Source: Vanilla planifolia
Lineage: Eukaryota; Streptophyta; Magnoliopsida; Asparagales; Orchidaceae
Length of the DNA: 64,000 nucleotides
Reading direction: 5' to 3'
Assembly (NCBI GenBank): GCA_023846275.1
Contig: JAIUJO010000296.1
Span: 355,001-419,000 of the forward strand
The position numbers were made by a program, and so were the translations under genes. The notes beneath the pieces are model-generated. The model saw only the letters and a program-made list of their open reading frames with translations. It was not told the DNA's origin and made no database searches. Position 1 is the first letter of the stretch, and every line of letters starts with the position of its first letter. This document shows positions 23,881 through 37,740 of the stretch, one piece after another.

Positions 23881-25400
23881 GGCTAATTTTTTTATTTTCT
23901 AACCTAAGGAACCCAAGAAAGCTTTTACTGAGCATCAATATTCATTAAAGGAGATTTTGAACTAGAAATGTTTTTTAAATTTTACAATCTTTGATTGTAT
24001 GTCTTTTTCCACAACGATGAAAGCACGTAATATTTGAAATGTTTTGCATGTATTGAAAAAAAAGACATTCTTTTGGTTTAAAAAATGAACACCACATGAA
24101 GCAATAGAAAATTTTGCATGTTCAAGAAGGTGAATTTTTGTTTTTAAATTAGTAATTTTATTTTTCAAGGAAGTATTCTCAATAATGATGAAATTGTTTC
24201 ATCACAAATTTGAAGCATTTTTATTTCCTTCTTCTCATCTTCTTTCATGTAAAGGTCTATAAGATCAATCTTTTCTTTGTAAAACTTTTTTATGTTTTTA
24301 TGTGCACACATTAAGGAACTTAAAGCTCAAATAATTTACATGTAATGATTTTTAAGAACATAACAAGACCAACTATTGACCTCATTCACTTCTTCTGGTT
24401 CACTAGATGTGCTTGAATCATCACACAACACTTCTTCCTAGATATTTTAAGTTGTGGACTTAGAATATTCTGAAGCACTCCAATTAGCTTGAATGACTTT
24501 CATCTTTTTCATTCTCATATTTTTCTGATCTTTTCATTTAGTTTTTTTAGTTATGGGCTATCAGATCTAATATGGCTAGTTTAATCATAATCATAATATC
24601 TCAATGCCTTCATCTTCTTCCTTTTTTTCTTCTTCTTCTAATTTCTATTTACAAAACGTTTTGCCAAATGTTTGTGCTAAAACTTTAACATAAAAAATTC
24701 ACCTCTTCCTCTAAATACATACAAGAGATGGATACCTCATCTAAATCTTCTTTGTTTGCTTTAAATGCAAAAGGCTTGTATATTCTTGCTCCATTCTTTG
24801 GCTTACAAGTGGAGGCCTCCTCTTCAACCCTTCTAGTCATCTCAATTTTAGGTTTTAATAATTCTCCAAGTAGCTCATCCAGTGTGAGCTTATTAATGTC
24901 TTTGGTTGTTCTTATTTCTGTGACATGAGGATCATACTTTTTGGGTAGAATCCTTAGCACTTTTTTTACAAGATATACATTAGAAAGTACTTTTCGAAGT
25001 TCTAATAATCAATTAGTAATATTAGTAAATAACATAAACATCTTTATATTTTCTCTCAAATCCATTCTAGATAACTCGTAATCAAGTGTAACAAGATTTA
25101 TTTTAGTTTCTTTTACTAGTGAAGTGCCTTCAGAAGTAACTTCTAATTTTTTTTCCAAACATCATGTGTAGCATGCAAATTCATAACATGATTAAATTTA
25201 CTTAGAGATATGCCATAATGAACGTAATTGCATGCACTTGTGTGGGGTTATGCCATTCTCCTTTGGTTACTACTAAGATTACTAAAAGATTTGATTTCAT
25301 TGTACATGAATCTCTAGGTAAATCACAAGGTTAGGCATTTTTAGAAAATTATTTTTCATAGTTATATGAAAGTGAGTGAAATGCTATTACAAAAGATACT
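23881..25400 (-). mobile_element. gag part of the copia fossil
   Basis: On the - strand the stretch 24685-24960 reads LRILPKKYDPHVTEIRTTKD, then NKLTLDELLGELLKPKIEM, the plant copia gag (UBN2) signature. Further to the right, EVTSEGTSLVKETKINLVT (about 25085-25140) is the earlier part of the same domain. This is the left-over 5' portion of the element whose pol lies on the other side of the organellar insert. It is broken in several places. The edge at 25400 is approximate. Confidence 0.88.
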
Positions 25401-26420
25401 TCTAGACTACATTAAAAGATATTAAAATATTCTTAAAAAATTTTTGTTGCAAAGCAATAATAACGAATAGTTTATTATCTGTTAGACTCATTTGGTTAGA
25501 GCTATTAGACCAGATTTATTGGAGTCATTTATTGACTTGAGCCATTAGATGAAGTTTGATTGGATCGTAGTTATGTGATCAAATAAGATGAGATTTGGAT
25601 CATTTGATTATTGAATGGTATAATCAAGATTAGATCTAGATTTGTATGATTCAAACATAATAAATCTGGACCATCAAATTAGGGATAGATTATTTTTGGT
25701 AGAAATAAAGATAACCATCTGATGAAGTTGGACGACATCACCATCGTTGAATAGATGAATTGACCATAGTGGATAAAGTAGTAACCATTCGGTTAGCTCA
25801 ACAAATAGATGGTTGGATCTTCTGAGATCACTATTTAAAGGTAGATGCCATCTCCACCGTGCGATTACAAAAATGTATGATCAGACGACACTGAGCACTC
25901 TCAATTTTAGATTCAGATTGGCACAAGGTTTTAACCCCAAATTATAGGAAAAGATAAGAATTTGAACTTTATAATAGCACATATAAAGGTATTAATTAGA
26001 GCTAAAATAGGGCTACATCCCCTTTGTGTATTCAATAATTCATCCTCTAGGCCTACTCAAAATATATAGGTTTATATTGGTTGACACATACGTATTATTT
26101 TGAGTGCTTCTTGGCTCGATCCAATGCCTTAACTTCAATCTAATTCAGGATTTAGTGTTAGCTTGAACGGGCTTGATCTGACTTTCCTAACTTTAAAATT
26201 TGTGACTTCTTGCTCAATTAGGCAAGCATGACCTAAGAAAAGCTTATCAAAGCTTGGTGCACATCTCTTCAATCCTTGAAACTTACTGAACACTACAAGG
26301 TACTTTGATGACTACTAATTTACCATCTTCAAAGGTGCATGGCTTGTTCATTAAAAACTACACTTGATTCACACGAAATAAGTCAATTATAATAGGATGC
26401 TAAACATTTAAAGTTTGACT
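25401..26420. other. Upstream flank of the copia fossil, with repeated gatctggaccat-like phrases
   Basis: No gene. Between about 25490 and 25830 several loosely repeated phrases occur, such as aaatctggaccatcaaatt, agatttggatcatttgatt and ataaccatctgatgaag. They resemble the gatccgacggtc phrases common in plant LTRs and 5' leaders after CpG decay. A TATA-like ctatttaaagg stands at about 25830. This could be the LTR or leader of the copia element, or an unrelated promoter relic. I found no second LTR copy to test it. Confidence 0.35.
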
Positions 26421-29400
26421 TATTAAATATAAGGGTGATGTAATAGATAATAATTTTAATAGTTGTTTTTGTTTCTTATAATACTATTTATTTTATTTAT
26501 AACAAGATCTAACACTTATAAATTATCTTTTCTTAAAATTTTTTGATGCCTCTCTACAACATAGCTTCATAGTCCTTTTTCTTCCTTATTCTCTCTCACT
26601 TCTCTATATCTTCTCTCTCTCTCACTATCTCTTCTTTCTTTCTTATCTTTCTCCTTAATATCTTTAATGAACTTTATCATTCTAATTCTCTCTTTTTTTT
26701 CTCTATATTTTATTAAAAAAGACTGTATTGTCACTTCCATTTTCTTTCATAAACTATCTCTCCCACACTTCTCTCCTCGTCCCTTCTATTTCTTCCACAT
26801 TATATCATTCTCCCTCTCCATGTTTATTTTTCTTTCTATTTTTATTTTTATATATTTATATTTTCTCATCCATATCACAATGTATATTTTTTATTTCTTC
26901 TTTATCTCCTTCTGTTCTTTCCCTCTCTTCTCTTCTACATTTTTAGTACTTTTTATCCGTCTCTTTATGTATCAATCTAACACATTATCTATTAATCTGC
27001 CTTTCTCTTTATCTTTATTCACATACTTCACTCTATCATCTATCTCCTCAATATCTCAATCATTTTCATTCTCTAAATTATTTCTGAATATTTTAATTTT
27101 CACACTCTCCGTCAACTCTTTCTTCATTTGTTTATTTATTTCCCCTTATTTTTTATCTATTTATCCTTCTTTTATTATTTCTCTAAGTTTTTATGTCTCA
27201 ATCTATATTGTCTCTCTTTGTTTCCTATATTCTTTGACATAGCCTTTACCTTTCCTATCCTCCTATTTTCTCTCTTTTTTCTTATTCTTCTCAATTTCTA
27301 CCTTTTATTATAATGTATTTATATCTCTATTCTTGCTAATGTCTACCTCAAACATAACTTATGTTTACATGTCCATTTTTATCTTTATCTTTGCCTCTTA
27401 TTTTATTTCCTACACTTTGTCACATTTATGTTTATTTATTTCATTCTTTGCTAATCTCGATCAATTTACTTTCACCTCTTCTACGTTCTCTTCTATCTAT
27501 ATCCTCCTTATATTCCATTTCATACATATCAAACCCTTTATCTATTTCTTTCATCCATTTTTATTTATCATTACTTTCTCTCTTTTATCTTGTTCTCTCT
27601 AACACTTTCTCCTTCCCTATATCTATTTATATTGCTATCTTCTTTGCCCATTCTATTTCATCTCCAATCATATATTTTGATTAATTGATGCAACTTCCCC
27701 TCCTTTCCATTTCTATTAGTCTTAATAGTTATCTCATTATAAATCTACCTCACTCTCTCACTCACTTTCCTTATCTTCACTTTTTTGTTTTTTTATTGTC
27801 CCTATTTCTTTCCTATTTCTTTCTCATTCTATTCTATCTTTCCCTCTCACTGATTACCTCTCTCACTTTATCATGCATTCTCTCTCTTGTTATATATCTC
27901 CCATAATTTTTATCATTTTTCTCTCAAACTTTTCTTTTTTGTTTACCTATATATATAGTCTACATTCACTTTATTTCACAACATTTCCAATTTTCTATTT
28001 CTGCTTTATTTCTCTCCCTCTTTCTCTCTCTATCTCTCTCTCCCTCCTTTTTAGACATTCATTATTTCTTAATCCTATATCTCATATTTGATAGGAGAAT
28101 GAAGGAATAGAATACAAAACATGATATAAAGAGGAAGAAGAATAATTTGATTAATAAATTAAAAACTATTAAAATAAAGAATAAAAATTTTTAATTACTA
28201 TTATATTTAAGTTTAAAAATCTTTAATTAATTTTAATTATTTTGAAATACTTTTAAATTAAGGAAAACAAAAAATATAAATTATATTTACTATTGTAATA
28301 AATATTAGCTATAAATTGAAATAGATATAACAAATTTAATTAGAATAAAATAATTTAAATATATTGTTAAAATTAGATTTTTCATCTTTTTATTAATATG
28401 AATAATTAATTCTATTACACATTCATAATTAAAATATATTATTGCGTAATTAATTCATTTTATTAAGAAGAATGATTTTTTTAATTTCTTAACACAAAAC
28501 ATATAATAATAAAAATAATTATTATATTATGAAATTAGTAAAAATAATTATTAGAATCATAAATAATGACGATAATAACAACAATAACAATAATAATAAT
28601 AGTTATAATAATATTAATAATACTATTAATTAAAGGAAAGTTTATATTAATTCTTTTTAAGCGATGATATTATTTTTTTCTTTTTTGAATTTTTTCTTGC
28701 TCATAATAACTCTGTTCAAGTTCCTTTTATTCTTGTACTTATTTTAAAATAGTTTTTTTCCAAACTTTTATATTATTCTTTCATTTATTGCTATATTTCT
28801 TTTTATTATTCTCTAGTTTTAGTTTTTTTTTGTGATTACATTTTCTTATTTTTCTTGTCAATCAACTTTTTGTAAATACTTAACTACATATTTCTCAATC
28901 AAATTAGCATTAATAAGAATATGTAATATAAAACATTGAAAAGAATTCCTAGTAATTATTTTGACCATTTTTAAAACGACATAGATTATAAATAATATTT
29001 TTTTAACAATTAATAACATTGATTTTTAAAATTTTAGAATCAATTAGTAATTGCTAAGAATATCATAATAGTAATATATAACATTATTACTTTTCAATTC
29101 ATTATTTCTTCATTTTTGTTAAATAATTCATTTTAAAAATTAAAGGGTGATGAACTAAAGGTTTGTATTTGTTCTTTTCTTGTTATCCTTACTATAAACT
29201 TATTCATTTTAGTTATTCTAATTTAATAATTGATAATATTTTTTGTTCTTCATATTATTCTTAAGAATAAATTTTCATATTTACAATATTTAGTTACAAG
29301 AGTTTTCATGAATAAAATAATTTTCATTATATTCTTAGAAATTAAAATAATTTTCATCTTAAAATAATTTTTGTACCACAAAAAAAGATAATAATAATAG

Positions 29401-31480
29401 CAATTGTTACATTAAAAATAATTAGTTGTATGTGCAAGAATATTAGAGTTATAACTAACATCTTCACACATAAACGATGGTTAGAGCAATTGCTATCAGT
29501 TATGGTCAATAATATCATTAATAGTCGCTCCTAACTCTAATTCATAAAGTATTATTGACTAGAAATAATTATTACTGACAATATGTAATAACTAAGAATT
29601 ATTTACATAAATAGGTAATAATTATTTTAGTACAAAAATATATTTAATTTAAATACTAATTATGCTAACGAATGTTACGTTATGAGTCAATAATTAATAG
29701 TAATTGAATTAACTTATTGTTAAATAGTTTGATTTATTAATTAGAATTATTCATAACATGATTAGCTTTATTTTCAAGTAAGGACTTGAAAGGGTAAGAA
29801 TAATAATTATGATAATTAAAATTATAGTTTTTATTAATAGTTATTAATCTTATTAAGTAAAATTCATATAATTGATATTCTTGTTAAAAAATATTATCTT
29901 TTTAAAAATAATTAAAAATTAAAAAACATTAAATAATTGTTATTAATAAATTGTTTTACTTTTTCTTCTCATAATAAAATCGCCTTATAAGAAAATTAAA
30001 TGGTTCTTCTTATTCATCCATTTTTTTCTCTCCAACATTATTTTCTTTTTCTTTATATCTACATCACTTCATTTAACACAGTTCTCTCATTATTACTATT
30101 TGACTCTCAAAGAATAGTTGTACCTTTCTCTATCTCATTTATTATAATAGTCTCTATCTTCTATTTCATAAAGTTCTCTCTTTCTTTATCTCTTCTCTAT
30201 CATTCACTTGTTTATTTTTCTATTTCTTCTCTCTCTCTCTCTCTTCGTTGCCTCTCTATCATTCAATGTGTGTATCTCTTTATAAAATTATCCCTTTCTA
30301 TTGTTTTTTCCCTCTTCCTCTTTTTCTCCCTTAATTTTCTATTTTCCCTCCTCTTTATTTTGTTTCTCCTTCCCTCTCTCACAAGTAATCTCTATTAATG
30401 TCTTACTTTGTCCCTATGACGCGTTAATCTTTCTCACATCTTTATATTTTTTTTGTTTAATTTCAAACTACATATCATCCAGTAAGTCTTCCTCACCTCT
30501 ACACCACCTTTGCTTCTTTGTCAATTTTATCTCTCTTCTTACATCTTTTTTTTTCATTTCATTCACATCATGTCTTGATGTTTTCTAAGTTGTGCCTCTC
30601 TACACAACATTATACTATCTCTCTTATAATATCACTCACATTTCTATCCTTTTATTCTCTCTCCTTTAATCTCTAATATGTATCTCACCTTCTCTTACTA
30701 ATTTCTAACCCATCTATACCCACTTTCTCACTTCACTCACTTTCCTTTTATGCATCGTGGATGCGCTTAATTGCATCAAAATCTATCAATCTCTTTATTT
30801 GTCATTCTAAGCATACCATAACTTTTTTTCTCTCTTTATTTATCTCTCCATCATTATCTCACTATCCCTCTACCTTCTCTGACAGTCTTTTTACATATCT
30901 TTCTTTTCCTCTTACTCAAACTTCTTTTTTTTTACTCTATCATCATCTATATGTTATGTTTTTACCATAGCTATGACTTTCACATCTCACCCTTTTTTAT
31001 CTTTCTTTGTGACCTTCATTTTTTTATATTGTCTCCGTGTTCTCTCCTCCTCATTGCTTCATTTCCCCTCCCTCTTCTCCCTTCCTATGCTTCGTAAATC
31101 ACTTTCAATCTTTCCCTTTACTTGTGTCTTTCAATTAGTCAATTCATACTTTTTTTATCTCATTACTCTCTCTAGCAACCATTTTAACTTTCATATTATC
31201 TTTCTTTCTATTTTTTGTTCTCTCTGGTCTTACACCTCTTTCTCTCTTTCTCTCATCACACTATAATTCTTTGTTATAAACTTTTTGTATCTTGCATTCT
31301 CACTATTCAGTTCTATCTTTTGAGTCTATAATCTTCCCACTTTATTATCTATTTTCCACCCTATATTTCTATAAATCTCATTTCTTTTTTTCACTTACAT
31401 CTCTAATTGTTTCTATAACTATGATTTATTTCTTTATCTATCTTCTCACGTAGAATCGTAGTCATAATATGTCTTTATCT
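26421..31480. repeat. Array unit 1
   Basis: The order is a short A/T head (26421-26540), C/T block 1 (about 26550-28080), an A/T block (28085-29980) and C/T block 2 (about 29990-31470). Block 1 is about 1 kb shorter than in units 2 and 3, which accounts for the shorter unit. The A/T block includes a short tract of gataataacaacaataac type at 28570-28620. Long + strand frames such as 26667-27242 are low-complexity products of the C/T bias. Confidence 0.75.
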
Positions 31481-34400
31481 TTCTTATTTAATAATAAAAA
31501 GTATTTACTTCAAGATAATAATTATTATCAATTACCATTTGCTTCTTATAGTATTGTTAATTTTGTTTACAAGTAGATCTTATTCTCATAATTTATTATT
31601 TCTTAACATTTTCTTTGTCACCACCAACCTCAGCATCTTAATCTCTTATTCTTCACCTTTCTCTATTGCATCCTTATCCTCTTTCTTTCTTTTTTTTAGG
31701 TACTCTCCTTCTCTATCACTTTTCTCAACCAATCAAGGATCTTTCTCATCCTAATTCTCTCTTCCTTTATCAATCCTAGGTCACCATAGTCTTCTATTAT
31801 AACTTTCATTTACTATTAATAAAAATTCTCACTTTTCTTTCCATTTTGTTGCATCTATTTCTCCTCTTCTGAATAATTTTCCCTTTGAGTTTTTGTCTTT
31901 TTTCCTTTTTATTTTTATCTTCTTATTCTTCTCCATCTATCTCCTTGTCTATATTTTATCTCTTCCTTTTTCTCTATATGTTTTATTAGTCTCTCTCCCT
32001 TTTATCTATTTATCTTTTTACACTCATATCTCTTAATTATGTATCAATCACTTTAATTATCTCTTTTCCATATCTTTTCTTTTATCTCTCTTCTCTTTCT
32101 TCTCTCCATCATCTATCTCCCATTTCTCATTCATTTTCTTTCTTATTTTTGGATTCTCTCAATTTTCTCACTTTCTTTTTACACACCCTTTCTTTCCCTT
32201 TTTAAGTTATTTTAACTTCATATCAATTTATCCTACTCTCACTATCGCTCTAGGGATTTGTATGTATTAATCAACATGGTCACTCTTTATTGCATTCTGT
32301 CATAGTCTCTATATCCTTTTACCATTAATTATCTCTCTTTTTTTGCTATTATCTCTCGTTCCCATTTTCTTCTGCATATTTTTACCTCTCCTATTACTTT
32401 TTTCATCTCTTATTATTTATGTTTGCATAGATCTTTCTATCTTTATATCTATCTCTTATGTTATGTTCTATACTTTACCATTTCTTATTTATTTATTGCA
32501 AACTTTTCATCTTTTTTCCCTTATGTTAGTCTTATTCTTCATCATTGTCTTGCTTTATCTTGATGACTCCACTCTCCCTCTCCTCCTCATCTCTTTCTCC
32601 CTTATCTTAATCTCATTTTCATTCATTAATTCTATCTTATTTTGCTATACCTTTGTGCATTCTCTCTATGTTTATCCTCCCTTTTCTTTTCTCTTTGATA
32701 ACATCAATCTCAGTCCAACTTTTTGTTGCTATTCATCTCTCTTCGTCTTTCTTATCCACGATTGTTCTATCTCCTTCATAATTTCTCTCAAAATCCTATC
32801 ACTCCCTTTTATTTATTTCCTTTATTATCATTCTTTTTAGTCCTATTATTTCTTCTCACTTACTCTATTTCCTCAATCTCAACTCTTATATCTCTTATGC
32901 TCTCTTTTGCCTCTTTATCTTCTTGTCTGTACTTTTTTGCCTCACTCTTATCTATCTTTATGCCCTTTTATTTATCTCTTTCTTGTTGCTCCTCTAACCC
33001 TCTTTGTCTCTTGTCTCTTTCACTCAATTTTCACCACATTATCTTGCATTTTTTCACACTCTATACCCTTTCTTTTATTTATCTCACATCTCCATCTCAT
33101 TACCTTCTCTCTCTTATCTATCTTGCTTCATCAATTATTTTTTTCTCTCACTTATCTCTATGCCTAACTTTCTTATACCATTATTATCACTTCTTGTCTC
33201 CATCTCTAATTGCCTGCTCTCCTATTAAGTATCTAGTTTTAACTCATTTTTTACTTTAACATTTAACCTCTCTCATACTTTTTATATTTCACCCTGCTTT
33301 CTCTCTCCCTTTGAATCTCCCTCTTCATCTACTTTCTACTTTCACTTCTCTTTTATCATGCTAGCTCTCATTTTTTCTTTTTGATTTGTGGCCTTTTGAC
33401 TTTTCTTTACACTCTCTTACTTACTCTATTTTATTCTCCATTATCTTTTTTTTCTAACTCTCCTTCATTCTTCTCCCTCCCACTCTCTCCATTAAATCTT
33501 TCCTATCTATTTCCTTTCTGTTGTCCCACATTCTCTTCTCTTTATATTTCCTTTGATTTCTATCTTACCTATATCATACCCTTTATCTCTCTACTCTCTC
33601 CATCATTTTTATCTCTCTTAATTTTCTCTCTTATACTCTCCTTCCAAGTTTCTCTTTTGTCTTGAATTTTACCATACTCTCTCCTTTCTATCTCTATGCT
33701 TAGCTCTCATCTTAATTTATTCTCTCTTATCTCACTCTCTTCCCTTATCTCCTTTGTATCACTTCACCTTCTTATTCTAAAAAATTATGATTCCTACTAC
33801 CTTTTTTTAACTTTTTCTTTGTCTTAGCGATTATCTCTTTTTTGCTCAACTTTGCTCCCTTTCTCTATCTTTGCTTTTTTTTTCCTTTTTCTCTCTATTC
33901 TCCTCCAATCTCCTTATATAATTATCTTCTATCCCTCTCTCACTTTAGTCATTCTTATTATCATCTCCCATTATTATTTCTCTTTTCTCTTAGTCTTCTC
34001 TTTTTTTATTTATCTATATAAATTCCAAGTCAAATTTCTTCAACATTTCTCCCTCTTTTTTCTCCTCCTTATTTCTTTAGCTCTTTCTCTCTCCCTCCCT
34101 CTCACTATCTTTCTCTCTCTTTCTCTTAATCTCTCTCCTTTTTAATGATTCTTTTTAACTCTATTTTGAATTTCTTATTTGAAAAGATAATCAAGGAATA
34201 GAATAAGAAACAAGCTATCAAGCAAAAAAAATAATATGATTAAAGTAATTAAAAGTAGAAAAAATAAAAAATAAAAATGATTTCTTATTATTTAATTTTA
34301 ATGAGGAAAATTTTAATAACTCGTTAGCTACAAAATTTACAATTAATTTAGAAGAGTAATTATAATTTACATTTACCAATAAAATAAATTTTTGTTAAAA

Positions 34401-37400
34401 ATTGGAATAAATGTAACAATTTTTTAAATAATAACTAATATATTTTTCTAAATGTATATGTTTGTTTTAAATCTAATTAAGAAAATTTTATTGTGGTGTT
34501 TATAATGTGAAAGTATTTGAAATAATTAATTTTTTAAGATAATTATAACATTGCTTATTTGAAGTACTATTATATTATTAATAAGAATTATTATTCTTAA
34601 TTGTTAATTTTAGAAATATAATGGTGAACATAACTATAATTACATGAATTATTTAAAAAATAATATTATTAATTTAGAAAAAAATTTAAATATTCATAAA
34701 TATTATAACTACTAATAACTTTGAAGAATATTTCATATTTTTCCTCGTTAATAGCTTTAAAGAATTGTAGTAAAATATAGAGTAATATTCATAAATATTA
34801 TCATTAATAACTTTAAACAATTTCTCATACTTTCGTCTATTAATTATCAATATTCTTATTAGTCCATCTTGTATTACTTTTCTTCTTACTTCACTTCATT
34901 TATTTCATCTAGTTCTTGTATTCTTGTACTAATTTTTGAAACTTTTTGTATTCTTTTTATTCTATAATTTATTTTATTCTTGCATTCCTATTTTTTATGC
35001 TATTATGTTATTCTTCTAGTTTACTTCACTATTGTACGTTTTCTTATTTTTCTTCTTGTTAATCATCATTTTATATTTACTATTTATTGATTTTTTATTT
35101 TCCTTTAGCACATTGGTTTTTCTATGAATGTACAAATAGTAAAATGTTAAAAAATATAAAATATTATTAATTATTCTATAATTTTTTTAATTGATATAAA
35201 TTATTAGTTTTATTTAATAATTAATTAGATATATTTATAAATTGTTTAACACAATCAATTATTTCTAAGAATAAGGTAAGATAAGGTTAAGATATAACAG
35301 TATTCATGGTCTTATAAATCTTCTGATTATTGAAAATTATTTTTCATTGTTTCTTAATTTAATAATAATAATACCTTTAAAAAATTGATAAAAAAGAGAA
35401 ACAAAATTCGTAATGAATTATATTGTAATTAGTCATAGACTAAAATTATTTATCATTGTATTTCAATTTAATAAAGAATAAAGTTCTTTTATTTTGATAT
35501 TGCACTTTTCATTATTAGGAATTAATTTTCATAATTATTAGATTCAACAATAAGATTTATCAAGAGTATAACAATTTTTATATATTTAGTAATTTTGAAT
35601 TATTCATCTTAAAAAGAAATTTTTTAACTTAAAAATAATAATAAGGGTAATTGTAGATATAAATACTTAGTAATTATTTATCTACGAAAATTAGAATTAT
35701 AGTTGACATTGGGAAAGATATTTTAATAGCTAAATGATAATTATGGCAATTTCCACTAGTTTTTGTTAATATTATTAGTAATGATTATTCTTTGCTCTAA
35801 TTTTTTAACTATTATAGACAATAATTATCTATTTATGACAAAAACCAAAATATTTTATAAATAGCTAAAGAAATAATAAAAATTTATTTAAGATTAAAAT
35901 ATTTATTAAATTTTAAAATTAATTATTGTGGTAAATATTTAAATATTAATTAAAAATTAATTAAAATTTTGTAATGCTATTATTAATTAAAAGGAAGCAT
36001 TAACTAGAGTTATTCTTTACATAACTAACTAAAATTCCTAATTGGAAATTTAAACTGAATGGATACAATTTATATGATTTAAAATCATGATTATTGGTCA
36101 TTAATAGAAATTATTCTAAATTTCTATAATGGAAATTAATAATTATTATAATTACTAATAAAATATTGATATGATAGAAATTCTCATTTATAATTTTTTT
36201 CTATACTACCGAAAAAAATAATAATTTTAAAGAATTTTGAATAATTACAATGAAAAGAAATAAATTTTTATATTTTTCTTCTCACAATAATATCAGTGTT
36301 TGTGATTATTAATTTATTCTTCTTTCTCATCCTCTCTTTTTCTCTCTCCAACTTTGTTCTGTCTCTAATTATGTTCTTTTATCCACAATAGTTTCTCTTA
36401 CAACTATCTTTTTTCTCTCACAAAAATTTTCTGCCTCATTATATCCTTATCTTTATCATAAGTTCTCTCTTTTTCCCCACAATTTTCTTTCTTTCTTTCT
36501 TTCTCTACTCCCTCTTTTCCACTTTTTTTTTCTCGATTTCTTTTCTCTTTTACCTCTCGATCAGTGATGTGTGTCCCTTTCTAATACTATCTCTTTCTTT
36601 TTATCTTTGCCACCACGATTGTCTTTCTATTTTTCTCCCACTTTATCATGTTTCTCCTTCTCTCTATTAATTATAATCTCTACTAACCTCTATTTTTCTA
36701 TGACACATCAATCTCTCTCACATCTATATCATTTTGTCTCCACTTAAACTACATATTAGTCAATATGCCTCTCTCTCTCCTCTTCTATGTCGTTTTTTCT
36801 CTCTTTTCACATTACCTTTTTTTATCTCATTTTTAATATCTCTAGCTCTTATTCGATCTCTAGGTTTTGTTTACAACTTTGCACTAGGTCTTTTTCTATT
36901 TTTCTCACATCTTTGTCCCTTTATTCTCCTTTCCATAATCTTTTCTCTTTATCTCTCCTTCTTTCATTATTTTTTCTTTTATTTCACTCCCTAATTTCTC
37001 ACTTTTGTCACTTTTCTTTGATACCATGTATACAATCTCACTTGCCTCTCTATCATTCTCATTCCCTCTATTTATTTCAATTTGTACCACATATGACCTT
37101 TTTGTTGCTCTTTGTCGATGTCTTTAACATTCTACCAATATCCCTCTCTCTTTTTAACAATTGATCTAGTCCATCTCTTTTTTATGACAATGACATCTTA
37201 TTTTTAATCTATCACTCATCTCTCTTTTATCTATCTATTATAGCTATATCATTCTTTTCTTACACTTCTTTATCTTTATTTGTCTTTCTTTTTCTCTCAA
37301 TATCTCCTTGTTTGCTTCTACTTCTTTTGGCCCCATGGACATAACCCTCTTCCACCTTCTTGCAACTTCCTTAATAGTGCTTCACTTTATCTCTTTTTTA

Positions 37401-37740
37401 ATATCTCTCATATTTCCCTGTGATTGTGTCCTTCAATTTGTCACTCCCTTACATTCTTTATTTATCTCCTCTCTTTGTAACTTATTGTATCTCATGCTTC
37501 AACAAACTTTCTATTTTATCTCTTCTCTATTCTCTTATCTCCACATTCCTCTCTTTTACTCTTCATTCTCTAATTCATTAAACATAATTTTTGTCTTTTA
37601 ATTTCTCCCACTTTTGTTCTCTCCCTTTATCTCTAAAAATCTCACTTTCTTTCTTTAAGTTGTATTCTCTCTTTGTCTCTTTATCTATCATTTGTTTCTC
37701 TATATCTCTCTCTACACCTTCATAACTTACCTCTCCCTCT
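31481..37740. repeat. Array unit 2 (most complete)
   Basis: The order is a short A/T head with acaagtagatct at about 31569, C/T block 1 (about 31620-34150), an A/T block (34160-36290) and C/T block 2 (about 36300-37740). This unit is about 6.26 kb and serves as the reference. Blocks contain small pure microsatellite patches, for example ctttctttctttctttct near 36488. Frames 32343-32840 and 32723-33259 overlap each other on + and are judged artefacts of composition. Confidence 0.75.

Larger units (their letters stand above)
18108..25400 (-). mobile_element. Ty1-copia LTR retrotransposon fossil, interrupted by organellar DNA
   Basis: This is a copia element on the - strand, so its gag lies at the high-coordinate end. 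The parts run in copia order from right to left: gag, protease, GAG-pre-integrase, integrase, reverse transcriptase, RNase H. It is old and broken more than ten times. Its 3' end (the rest of RNase H and the LTR) is missing at the junction with LINE copy 1. I identified no LTR or primer-binding site at the other end. A block of organellar DNA (20973-23880) sits between the protease and gag parts. Remnant composition is strongly AT-rich. Confidence 0.88.

Noticed and set aside
26667-27242. 191-codon + strand frame rich in Phe, Ser, Leu and Ile
   Set aside because: It comes from the G-depleted C/T-rich block, where TAA, TAG and TGA on + are under-represented. The protein is low-complexity, overlaps other frames of the same kind and is not kept in the matching part of units 2 and 3.
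28500-28630. Possible CRISPR-like or regular spacer pattern in gataataacaacaataa sequence
   Set aside because: It is a short imperfect trinucleotide-type microsatellite without separate spacers.
32343-33259. Two overlapping + strand frames of 165 and 178 codons resembling membrane proteins
   Set aside because: Same composition artefact. The hydrophobicity follows from T-rich codons, and neither frame has a motif or a conserved counterpart in the other array units.
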